A stretch of DNA of 64,000 nucleotides from Neostapfia colusana (GCA_030760725.1 JASWHV010000011.1:14905501-14969500), one strand, 5' to 3'. Shown: positions 13,401 to 23,797, numbered from the stretch's first letter. Numbers and translations: made by a program. Notes: generated by a model not told the origin, from the sequence alone.

Positions 13401-14773
13401 TTTTTGTATTCACTTTCGGTTAAGATATGAATGGTGCATTAGGTCTAGTGTTTGATACTCCTCCTGCATAACCAAATGACCCATGGAGTATTGGGTAGGT
13501 GTCTTTCACCGTGTAGAACCGCCATGCTTAAGTACGGTTCGTTAGAAGTCGAGTGGTGAGATGCTACTCGCAGTGTCAGGAACAATAGGGGCATACGGGA
13601 TTGGTTCATAAATGAATTAGCAAGTTAAAGTTGAGACCGGAAGGTTGTAGGAGCAGCAGGACATAGGGGCCTGGATGCTATAGACCTGTCCGTGTCGGTC
13701 AAGGACCGATCCGTATGCGGTCCTGTTGAACAAGTTTGAGTTGTGTACCGGACTCATACTGGCTATATGGGACCCAGTAAACCGATGTACCTCGGGAAGC
13801 TGTCATTGGGACTTTTCGGGTCGCCTCAGGCGGACGGCCGGTGTGCAGTATGTGGGGAACATTCTCATGACATCTCACGTCGGCAGGTGCACCATGAGAG
13901 GGGCTACTGTACGGGGCGATTTGATCGATTCAGTGGGGGTGAAACGGGGGAAAGGCTGCCACGTACGACTTCAGTGATGGTTGTTTTAGGCAACGTCGAG
14001 TACGGGCATACGTGTCGTGTAGTCCGGGTGTTATTGATTCGAATCACTGTCGCTCGCGGAATGGACCGAGCATACTTGTTCTCACAGTTGTGACGTAGTA
14101 AGAACTTGCATGAGAAAAGAACTAATCATATTGGTTGAAATTTATCCTACCTTTTGTATGAGATCTTGATGAATAGGCTATTGCAAAGATTCTTGGATGC
14201 CATGAGCACTTTACATAGGGGGAAAGCGTTTCTTGTTTGATTGTGGACTCCCGATGTGGCGTGCCCAAGGTTACTTAAAAGGCTGCCAATAATACCTGAA
14301 AGTAAAGATTCACTTTTAGGCGAGTTTAATTATGCTTATGCCATCCTATTTTAGGTTCATAACCTCACATAGAGTTTCATGTTTAGGGTGACAGTTAAGT
14401 CTTGTTGAGCGTTATGCTCACGGATACTATCCGAGTTGTTTTGCAGGTATTTCACTTCGTGCTTAAGAGAAGGGATGCCGATGAGACTCGGGAACCTGCG
14501 AGTGTTTACTCAAAGAGCATCCTCGCCGCTGCAGATTGTTCTTCGTGTTGCTAGTAAGAAACGTCCGCGGGCTGGACCGTTTCTTTGTTGGTAGTTTAGA
14601 ATGAGTCATGAGAGTGAGTCTTCCGCTGTAGCTTACTCTGATACAAGTATTTGTAAAACTTTCTTGTACGCTTCCGCAAACTATTTATGAAATATGATGT
14701 GTTTCTGCAACCTGTGTGTTGTTGGGTGCCGCATATCACGGCACCACCCGACGAGGTCCTGTGGTCCCCTACA
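10458..14773 (+). repeat. G2 5' LTR (4316 bp)
   Basis: It begins TGTAAATGTCCC and ends CCCCTACA just before the primer site. The layout is an AT-rich start (10458-11030), a GC-rich core (11040-12110) with GTGGACCCCAT near 12070, AT-rich repeat units (12190-13300), and a distal part carrying the conserved 21 bp block (14226-14246), a GTGACGTAG site (near 14090) and a hairpin (14725-14745). By analogy with other LTRs, promoter and polyadenylation signals should lie here, but I could not fix a start site. Short open frames in the GC core differ between the two LTR copies and are not called. Confidence 0.95.
14725..14745 (+). other. Conserved LTR hairpin (G2 5' LTR)
   Basis: GGTGCCG, a seven-base loop (CATATCA) and CGGCACC form a perfect 7 bp stem 28 bases before the LTR end. 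The same stem with a different loop occurs in G1 (21056-21076) and G4 (53376-53396). Confidence 0.75.
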
Positions 14774-14776
14774 GCG

Positions 14777-14788
14777 TGGTATCAGAGC
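14777..14788 (+). other. Primer binding site of G2 (initiator tRNA-Met type)
   Basis: TGGTATCAGAGC, complementary to the 3' end of plant initiator tRNA-Met, starts three bases after the 5' LTR. It primes minus-strand DNA synthesis in many plant LTR elements. Confidence 0.92.
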
Positions 14789-16379
14789 TGCGTTGGGAAT
14801 AGGACAGGGGTTGAGCATCATATTACGTTAAAAACTTAGGATACGGTGAGATAACGGTACTAGGCCCACATAAGGACTATTATTAGCATATGATGAAGGT
14901 GGCAACCTAACTTATTTGTTATGTCGGAAAATCGTGCATCTCGGGACGGTTTATGTCTTGGGGGGTGCACGTAAGCGCTGTCCACCAGTGCGCACAAGCT
15001 GAAGCGTGGAGCCCCATGGGTGGCAGGTAACCCGACCCACTTTAGTATCCTCTACGACTCTTCATGTCGTTTGGGGTATTCGAGCAACGTCTTCCCTGGC
15101 GTGCGTGGTGCAATTTGGGAGACCCCGTCACGTGGTCAGTAACGTGAACACGTAGCTCAAGGCGTGTTTGGCTTGAGAACACCAGTGTGAGTGATGACCG
15201 CCAGGTGTACGAACTGTATGGATACCGGGTTCGGTGTGCAGCCGGACCTGATGATTGAGTGTGTTTTATGTAGGAACTAACCATGAAAACCTTAGTGCGT
15301 GTAGAACATGTTTGCGAGTGACCGTTTTAGTGCCACCTAATGATACGTATATGCCGGTGTAATCCAGTTAGGTTTTTCTTTGGTGAGGCAACGTAGTACC
15401 GTCATATGTCTTACGGTGCATCGTCACCGTACTACACTGGATAGTATTCTTACCTATAAAGAAATCATTCATGACTAACTTCCAAACTAAAAATGGATGT
15501 GATAAAGAACATATTAGTTACTGAGCTCTTCATTTGAACTAAGTTTCAAAGAAGAGACTTGTTAGGCTTCTTTTGATCTCAAAGACAGAGTGCTCTGTTC
15601 AGACAGAAATTTTTCTGGGCTTTAACAGAGCGTAACTCTGATTAGCTTGACCCAATGGAGGTGTTTGATACAGTTCTGGAAAGGTTATTAAGTGCTCTAC
15701 AACTTTTCTGTAGAACTCCAGAGCCAAATCCGACACCAACTTGGTTGAATGTCCAGATGAATGCAAACTGTTCAGAAAACAGAGCAGTTGCAAACTTCTC
15801 TGGATGTTGCTGTAAATTAGCCGTCACAGTCTGTAGAAAAATTTCTAAGGGTCATATGATACACCGTTGGAAAGGTTAGGAAATTTGCAACAATTTTGTA
15901 GTGCATAGTGTGTTCAGAATTGTAATTCATTTGTATGTAAAACTGTGATGAAAACAGCCACATACAAAGGAGATGCTGGCAAATTTTATCCAGAAAATTC
16001 TGTCAACTTTGAACAGTCATAGCTATTGATCCTCAGATGATCTAGGGGCATAAGAGTACTCGATGGAAATATACTGAAGTTAACTTTAACTTTGCTATTC
16101 AACCGGAGTTATGAAAATGTTTCTAACCGGATCAAAATCTGGGTTAACTACAGAAAGGGCGGTTCTGTACAGAATAGGGGGATTGTTTATGTTGGCTTTA
16201 GAAGAATGTGTAAACATGAAGTATTGTTATGCTTTCATAAAGTTTTAGCATGTTCATGTTTTACATACTTTCACATACTGCTGAGATCAAGTTTTGACTC
16301 CCCTCAAAAATTATGCTTTTGCAGTACGGTGCGTACTCATTCTCCAAGTAGGACTGAAGGTTCTCGCTGAGACGATAAT
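14789..16379 (+). other. G2 untranslated leader
   Basis: This is a 1.6 kb region between the primer site and gag without a supported gene. Its first part holds inverted repeats: TCACGT/ACGTGA (15128-15147) and CTCAAG/CTTGAG (15156-15177). A block at 15346-15411 (TATATGCCGG, then TTTCTTTGGTGAGG and ACGTAGTACCG) is shared with the leaders of G1 and G4. The second part (15560-16110) contains diverged repeats of an element with CATAACT, TTGGAAAGGTT and CTACAACTTTT. A TTTTGCAG sequence at 16316-16323 resembles a splice acceptor just before gag. Confidence 0.7.
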
Positions 16380-16849
16380 GACTCGACTCCACCACGGGCA
16401 CCGCCATCAACGGTATGGGTGGATGTCATGGCTCAGATGGTCGAGTCAAGTCAAGAGAACACAGGACTACTCCAAGCCTTGGTACAACAGGGCTTACTCC
16501 AACACGCGCAACAGGACGTTCCACCTCGGAACGCCTATTTGGATTTCTTGGCGACACAACCGCCAATCTTCACGGAAGCCAATGAACCAGTGGAAGCTGA
16601 TCAGTGGCTTCGTGTTATGGAGTCCAAGTTTGGAGTGTTTGAGTGCAACGAATATCAGAAGACATTATTTGTAGCTCAACAGCTCCATGGAGCCGCCGGA
16701 AATTGATGGTTCGCTTATCTTGCCACCGTTCCGGAAGGCCATCAAGTGGAATGGATGGAATTTCGTGAAGCATTCCGTGCTCGTCACATTCCTATGGGTT
16801 TTATTAAGGCCCAACAGCAAGAATTCAGAAACTTGAAGCAGGGGGGGGG
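16380..16849 (+). pseudogene. gag: G2 gag, 5' part (capsid-like protein), cut by G1
   Basis: It encodes the N-terminal half of a gypsy Gag, the particle-forming protein. The frame shows the family landmarks FLATQPPIFTEANEPVEADQWL, MESKFGVFE and LFVAQQLHGAAG. A TGA at 16704-16706 replaces an expected tryptophan codon (the paralogues have WW here). The reading continues through WMEFREAFRARHIP to LKQGG, where G1 interrupts it. The start is uncertain: in the frame of the Gag motifs the first ATG is at 16428, while the ATG at 16379 is in another frame. Gag continues at 31574 in the right flank of G1. Confidence 0.9.
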
Positions 16850-19800
16850 TGTAAAATCCCCAAAAGTGGTAGCAAGAAAATTCTGCTCATGTGCACTTCT
16901 GAAAAATGAGGAGAATTAAAACTTTGAATTATAATGGGGTAAGTTCAAAGTGAGGGTTTAGACTTCCCAAAACTTCCAAACATGGGGATCTAAATGCACA
17001 GCTTGGATCTTCATAGTCCAAATATTCATCCTTCCAAATTTCAGCTCATTTGAAGGAGTTTCAATATTTATTTGGAATTAAAAGGAAGAGTCCTCTAATC
17101 TGAATTTCAAATTCAGTTTCAAATTCCAATTCCCTCAGTTTGAAAATTGGGTTTCACAAATGTGTTCTCCATCTTTGAATGAGCAGCCATGCCAAAAATT
17201 GGAAATTTTGGAACTGGTTTGCTATATTTTTGAGGCAATACAAAGTGGAGAATTCAAACTCATTTTCAAATTGAAATGATCAAACCACATTCAAATTCTA
17301 CACCAGAATTCAAACCATTTGAATTCTGCAAATTCAAACTTAACTTTGGGATGAAGTATAGCCTTAATTGTTGAGTAGCTGGGGGAGAAATATCTGTGGA
17401 AATTGAATAAAAATCTGAGGTGGTGGGACCCACATGTCAGCCACACAGTTTCCTTTTTCATCTCTGTTTTCCCTTCGGTTGATCACCGAGCTGCCACCGA
17501 GCTGTGCTTCCCTCCACAGAGCAGCTTGCAGAGACTTGCTCCCGAAGGCAGAATTTGGGGCGTGGTGATTGCTATCCAAAGCAGCTGCCCAAACCAATTT
17601 CTATTCCCTACCTCCAACTGGTTTCCTCAGGTGCTCGAGCGTCCAGCGAAGGAAAAACAGTGCGCCCCCTCTCTGTGCTCGTGGTTCAGCAGCCCTCCAG
17701 CCCCTCCTAGCACCGGTTGAGCCACCCATGAGCTGCGCCGGCGCCTCCTCAACGTGTTCCACCGCTCCTCAGCTCATCCCCGAGCTCCCCTCGCAGTGCC
17801 GAGCCGTTCTTCACCGGTAGAACACAGAGCACGTCGCCCCTCACTGCTCCTCACGTTCCGGCCGCTCCAACGCCTCTCCTGCACGTCCAGCACCTCCCTA
17901 AGGTGTGCCAAGGTGTGTAGATCATGCTACCACAGTCCCCTTGCCCTTCCCCATCACTGTCTCGCCGGAATTTAGGTTTTGGCGCCGGTACACGTGAAGA
18001 ACCAACCCACACCAAAACTGGAAATTCGTCCAACGTGGTTGATCATCGGTTCTACAATTCAAGCCACAGAAACTAGTGACCCTAGCACCCTCCCACGCCA
18101 AAGCACACATCAAACCGTCCACCACAGGCCCCGGGCGACGAGAAATCACCGGCGGCGGCAAAAACGGGTCGGTCCTCCGGTGAACCCTATGTTCCGGCCA
18201 TTTGCTGCAAGTTTTAGCCTGCGTTCCATGTTCCCCGATCATTGGTGATGCTTTAGGGCAAGGTAGCTCGCCGGGAGAAGCTTCGGACGCGCCAGAACGC
18301 GTTGATGCCGATCTCCCGAGCCGCCCCACCGGTGCCGGCCTGTTTCGGGTCGTTTTCATGCGTGGAAACCTTGCCCGGCAGCTGCGTCATGTTCCCAGGA
18401 GCATGTACGGCGAAACCGGAGCTAATTTGGTGGAGAAATGAGGGAGAACGAGCCATGCCACGATTTGAACTGGTGTGCACGCGCGCCTCTGGCGGGAGGT
18501 TGAAGAAGGACCTGACCAGTGGGCCCCCCTGTTAAGTCTCTGTGTAGATTTCAAACAGAGAGCTATCACAGTTTGAAAAATTCATAACTTTGTGTAGACA
18601 GCTCCAAAAAAGGGTGAGACAAATTTTGTCTGAATCCTTAGGAGGAGTACTTTACAGAGGAACAAATTGCATGCTATGAAAATGCCCAGGAATTTCTGTA
18701 GAATTGTTTTAATAAATCCTTTAGGGATTTATTACAGGAGCAATTCTTTATGCAATATTCCCAAATTTGGGCAGCTAGTCCTTTTCATAGTGCCTGACCT
18801 CCAGTAAAAATTTTAGGATTTTTGGAGCTTATTTAGAGGGCTTAATCAGTAGGTTATCTCAGTATTAAATAAATTATCTAAAAATCATAGAATTGATTTC
18901 CAGAAAATTGGTTCAAACTTCATACCTCCATAACTCTCTGTAGGGATGTCCAAAATTTGTGAAACAAATTTTGTTGGATTTGTCTCAGTCAGTACTCTGC
19001 AGAAATGCAAAGAAATTGATCTGAAGATCTCTGGATATTTCTCCATGATTCATCAAAGTTAAATCTTTGGGAATTTAGTCCAGAATATCTCTGTTATGGA
19101 ATTTCTTCAAATTTGGCCAGGAAGTTCCTCATGACATTACAGATCTCCAGTAAAAATTGGAGCTTCATTGGAGTTCATTTGCTAGGTCAAATTACCTTCC
19201 AAAGTTCAACCTTTATTTGGAAAATTCAAATTTAAACAGAAACTTTTCAGAACTCCTGTTCAACTTCAAAAATTCATATCTCTCTGATGGTAGCTCCAAA
19301 AATGGTGAAACAAATTTTGTTAGAACCATGGAGACTTACCCTAATCAGATATTCCATTTCTAGCTATGTCAAAGCTCCTGATTTGGGCTCAAAATTCAGA
19401 TAAGCATTGTACTTGTAGGAATTTTAAAGACTACATTATGCAATGACATGTCTCCAAATTTGGCTCAAGTCATCCTTAGAGAGTATAGTATCCACTGAAA
19501 AATTCCCAAATCCAATTAAGGATCCTAAATAGCAGTAGCTATGAATAGAAGTTCAATTTCTATAAACCTTTAATACTTACACATGTATTTTATTACATTT
19601 CATCATAGTGACCGAAGTTGAGGATACGCCGGAGCCTTTGGACGTCCTGCCACCAGAAGCTCACTTCTTCTCTGACTCGCAACCAGGCAAGCCCCGGTTT
19701 GCACTTATGTACCTTTTATAAAATTCTTTATTTGTATCACTTATGTCTAGGGTGAATGTTTGCATTAGAGTTAAGGTGTTTGAAACCCCACTTGCACAAC

Positions 19801-21122
19801 CTTTTAAATCCTATGAAGGGTTGGGTAGCTTACAGATCCGACGAGTAGACAAGGCCCCGCTAATATGCTTAGGATCTCGGTAGAAGTCGAGTAGTTGGAA
19901 TCTACTCGCGAGGTAAGGTTTATCACACGGTTTGGTCAGAATAGAAACTGGCTTAAGAGTGGTAAAAATGAGACCCAGCAGGGGGGATAGGAAGCAGTGA
20001 GCGGAGGTCTCACGTGCGTAGCCCTGTTGGTGTCGATTGAGGACCGAGTCGTGTGCGGGCCTGTTGAACAAGTATCAAACAGTACCGGATGGCATACTGA
20101 CATAAGCAGGAAACCGATGTAAATGGTTAACCTGGGTGCCGAGGCTTACCCAACCGTAAACAGGAGTGGGTTGAGGGTAGCAAGGTATAAATCTGCCGGT
20201 AGGCATAGTCACGCTCCACGCGGGGACCTCCTACCCGTTACGGATGGACCGGTTCGGTGTTTGGGTTGCCTTTGAAAGGTGGTTGCATACAACAGAGTAG
20301 GAAGGGGTGTGGAATCACGCTTCTGAAAGTGGGCGTATGCAACGTGTTGTCCGGGTGTCTCCTGATTGCAATCACCGTCCTTCGTGGTTATTTGAGTACC
20401 GCTTGTTCACTGTTTCGTGACGTAGTAAGAAGTGAAGTAAGCCAGTTGAATGATAATATGCTGTGATGATATATTAATGTTTTAGAAACCATGTATGCTG
20501 TAGATGTAGAGCTAATTAAGTTTACTTTCCGCTTTGGGCATCACCACATCGGAGGAAAGCGTTTCTTGTTTGATTGTGGACTTCCGATGTGAGGGCTGCC
20601 TAAGGCACATGAATTTGACGCTATAAAACTGAAAGTAAGGATCAACTTATAGGCGTGTCTTTGTTGCAAATTCCTTTTCCTATCATACACCTCCCTGCAT
20701 GTAGAGATCCATGCCTAGGTCAGACGGTTAAGCCTTGCTGAGCCATTGTGCTCACGGTTGCAATATTTGAGCTGTATGCAGGTGAGAGCTATGAGGAGGG
20801 TTCCGAGGATGAGGCGATGCCCCCGTCAGGGTACACGGCCGAGATGGAGCCCTGCACGCCGCCGTGATCTCCGGTTTCATGCTGCTAGCGTGTAGCGTCC
20901 CCGGGCTGGACGGCTGCACTTTTGCATAGTTAGGATAAGAGGCTACTATTGTACATTACTTCCGCTGTATAGTTATATTTTGTAAAAGACTTCCGCTGTT
21001 TTATATTAAATAAAAGTTTGTATGTTGTTCTTTATTCTTTTCTGGTTTGCTGTTGGGTGCCGCATCGTACGGCACCACCCTATGCGATCCTGGAGTGGGT
21101 GAACCACGGGGTGGTCCCCACA
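16850..21122 (+). repeat. G1 5' LTR (4273 bp)
   Basis: Layout: AT-rich start (16850-17400), a perfect GTGGGACCCAC palindrome (17423-17433), a GC-rich core (17440-18530) closed by CTGACCAGTGGGCCCC, and three diverged tandem units of about 345 bp (roughly 18560-19540). The distal part holds GTTGCATAC/GTATGCAAC arms (20282-20343), a GTGACGTAG site near 20417, the conserved 21 bp block (20559-20579), CTATAAAAC near 20624 as a possible TATA box, AATAAA near 21009, and the hairpin at 21056-21076. Short open frames in the core are not supported as genes. Confidence 0.96.
21056..21076 (+). other. Conserved LTR hairpin (G1 5' LTR)
   Basis: A GGTGCCG stem, CATCGTA loop and CGGCACC stem lie 46 bases before the LTR end. 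In the 3' LTR copy (31507-31527) the right arm carries one G to C change that breaks a pair. Confidence 0.75.
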
Positions 21123-21126
21123 GACG

Positions 21127-21138
21127 TGGTATCAGAGC
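21127..21138 (+). other. Primer binding site of G1 (initiator tRNA-Met type)
   Basis: TGGTATCAGAGC, four bases after the end of the 5' LTR, as in G2 and G4. Confidence 0.93.
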
Positions 21139-22700
21139 CGCATTGGGAATAGCACGCTCGAAAAGAGCCTAATTTTGAAAACTTAGAAGTAGTCGAGTGA
21201 GGATTAGTCTTTAAGCCCGCATAAGGTCTATGATAGTAGTAGTTACTAAGGTGGAAAAGCTAACTTATGTGTTATACATTCTGTAACGACGCTCTGACGT
21301 CAGGTAAGAGGTAAGGTACGCCACCGCAGGCGGATCAATTGCGGTAACTCGCCATACGAGTAATAGTATGGAATGATATACCGTGGCTTGGCACGGTAGT
21401 GAATATGAGTCTCTGGACCTCTCTATGGTTCTGAGAGCATATGAAAACGCTGATCTCCAGCGTGCATTAGGCAAAAGTGAGAATACCCCATCGTGTGGTA
21501 AGCAACACGATAGTATGCAACTCTTGAACGTTCAATGTTCAAAGGGTCATACGCAGCGCTCGCCATCGCCGTGCCTCAACGGTCATGAGGCAGTAGGTGG
21601 TATCCTTGGGTTGATAAAAATTCCCAACCGTGACGACCCGTTCGCGTTCTACTCGGGTTCCCCGTCGTGTGGTGTGAAAACACGACCATGTACCTTGAGG
21701 AGTGGCTTGACTCAAGGATGATCCGTATGGCAATGATACGGACCGTATGTTTTTAATATGATATGGAACTGTCTGTAATGTTAAAAACCTTTGTGTGCAC
21801 CATTATTGTGTGTTCTTCTGCAGGTACATTGACCACGTTAGTGCATGACGTGTAGAAACCGTTTGTGAGTGACGTCTTTAGTTCCACCATGTGACACGTA
21901 TATGCCGGAATACCGGTTTAGGATTTTTCTTTGGTGAGGAAACGTAGTACCGACTGCATAAAAGTTTATTTTCAAAGAAAAGAATCACAATGAAGTATAG
22001 GAATTCATTTAGGGGTTAGTAAACTCCTATATTGAACTAAGAGTCAATTGGGAGTATAGGTTCAATCTCAAAAGATTAGGAACAATCTCCCCTGTTTTTG
22101 GCAGAAATTTTTCTGAACTTGAACAGGGCATAACTTAAGATTGGTTGAACCAATGGAGGTGTGGGATACCATTCTGGAAAGGTTTAGAAGTCCTCTACAA
22201 CTTTTCTGTAGAGCTCCAGAACAAAATCTCCCTCCAAAGGGATGAAAATCTCAGATGAGTAGGTACTGTCCAGAAACAGGGCAGACCAAATGCTCTCTGG
22301 AATTTTCCGTATTTTGACCAAAACACTTAGTTTCACCGTTCCACGTCCAGTGGCTGTTGTAAAACAGCGAGTCAGAGTCGAAGGGTTTATGCATTTGACA
22401 CATCACTTCGAGTTAGTACATGTTTGGGTCGAATACAATAGCGAGGAATTGCGCATGCTAACACACTTAACATCCCGTGGTGACCCCGATGGTCGAAATA
22501 AACTTTTAACCCATAAAGTTCAATACTTTGTAGCTCGATCGTATGACACGGTCCAGGGATGTATATGGTGCATAAAGTTTATACTTTATCCATATGTATG
22601 ATTGTTATGCGCATTGTTTATCCCATTCTTGCATTACTATTGTATAGACTGGATGAGCTAAACCCACATGTGCTGATCATTTGAATGGTATGAATGCAGA
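21139..22700 (+). other. G1 untranslated leader with hairpin cluster
   Basis: There is no supported gene in this 1.56 kb. Five perfect inverted repeats lie in 21490-21742: ATCGTGT/ACACGAT (21490-21511), TGCCTCA/TGAGGCA (21572-21592), GTCGTGT/ACACGAC (21664-21686), CCTTGAG/CTCAAGG (21693-21717) and TCCGTAT/ATACGGA (21722-21742). G4 has counterparts in the same order. A conserved block follows at 21898-21952 (TATATGCCGG, TTTCTTTGGTGAGG, ACGTAGTACCG). Diverged repeats with GGGATACC and CTACAACTTTTCTGTAGA follow at about 22080-22330. A packaging, dimerisation or translation role is possible but is inference only. Confidence 0.7.
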
Positions 22701-23797
22701 ATGGTGCGGACACGTTCAACGCAAGAGGAGGGAGGTCCGAGTCAAGTTCGTGGTGATGAGTCTCCACCTCCGGAGCAGACCACGACGCAGCAGCAACCAC
22801 CTCCTCCACCGCCAGAACTTCCAAGGAATCTTGCGGAGGTTCTCGCCGCAGTGCTCGGCTCGCGCGACGAGCAAACCGAGTTACTGCAGATGTTGGTGCA
22901 GAAGAATGCGTCCCATCAGGGTGGACGCCAAGACAATGGGCAACGCCAGCCCCAACAAAGCTCGTATTCAGAATTCATGGCGACCCATCCACCGGTCTTC
23001 ACGGAGGCCGAAGAACCTTTGGAGGCGGACAGCTTTATCCGCACTCTGGAGGCAAAGTTCGGGCTGCTACGATGCACCGAACATTAGAAGGCGCTGTACG
23101 CAGCGCAACAGCTTCAAGGAGAAGCTGGTACCTGGTGGGCGAACTACACCGCCTCCTTACCGGCTGGCCATGCCGTCACATGGACGGAGTTCCAGGAGGC
23201 GTTCCGCGCCTATCACATACCTCCCGGTGTGATGGAAATGAAGCCCCAGGAGTTCCTGGCGCTACGACAAGGCGAGAGGAGTGCTCATGAGTACTCCAGG
23301 TTATTCAACCGGCTGGCGCAGTATGCACCAGGATTTGTGGGCACGGAAGATAACAAGCGTAATGCGTTCTTCCGGGGCCTGAACTCCAAGATGAAGGTCC
23401 ATCTCGCCCAGAGCAATCGCGGCACATTCAACGACCTAGTTAATGCCGCGATTCTACAGGAGAATGCTCAGCGCGAGCGCGGTTCTGACAAGAGGAAACG
23501 CAGCGCGCTGACGAGCAGCAGTGGTGGAACGCCACAGAAATACCGGGTGGTATATCGTTCACCATCCGGTCAGAGATGGCAGCCACCGGCGCGACCGCCT
23601 CAGTTTCGCGGTCGGCAATATAATGCGCCGGGCTTTCGACCGACGTATCCACCACAGCAACAGCAGCAGCAAAGGATGGTCCCGCGTGCGCCCCAGTTTC
23701 AACAGCGTGCACCGGGATTCCGTCCTCAAGTCGGCGGGACCCCGACACCTTACACGTGCTATACGTGTGGCCTGTCGGGCACATTTCGAGGCACTGC
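22701..23797 (+). pseudogene. gag: G1 gag with zinc knuckle
   Basis: The ATG at 22701 opens MVRTRSTQEEGG, the same start as G3 gag (MVRTRAT). A proline- and glutamine-rich head is followed by the Gag core (FMATHPPVFTEAEEPLEAD, WWANYTASLP, FQEAFRAYHIP, NRGTFNDLVNAAI) and a basic, glutamine-rich tail with a CAG/CAA run near 23656. A TAG at 23085-23087 replaces a glutamine codon (C to T). The C-terminal zinc knuckle (CX2CX4HX4C, 23757-23797) binds RNA in this family. It is one base short, probably one C near 23771, so Gag and pol are out of phase here. The one-frame layout of G2 argues against a programmed frameshift. Confidence 0.92.

Noticed and set aside
17754..18359. Several overlapping open frames of 70-145 codons in the GC-rich LTR core
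   Set aside because: High GC content removes stops on both strands. The frames are Pro/Arg/Ser-rich, overlap on both strands, and differ in start and end between subfamilies.
19157..19363. Peptide with NSYLSDGSSKNGETNFVRTMET resembling one encoded at 1391-1621 on the other strand
   Set aside because: Both lie in the same part of related LTRs in opposite orientation. The similarity follows from the DNA repeat unit, and the sister units in the same LTR do not keep the frame.
21383..21721. 112-codon open frame in the G1 leader
   Set aside because: The homologous G4 leader keeps the DNA hairpins but not this frame, so the conservation is not protein-like.
23656..23680. CAG/CAA run as a microsatellite of interest
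   Set aside because: It encodes a short glutamine run in a Gag tail that is glutamine-rich in all copies.
23757..23797. Programmed frameshift between gag and pol in G1
   Set aside because: Gag and pol are continuous in one frame in G2, and G3 shifts at different points around the same motif. A one-base loss in the zinc knuckle is a simpler explanation.
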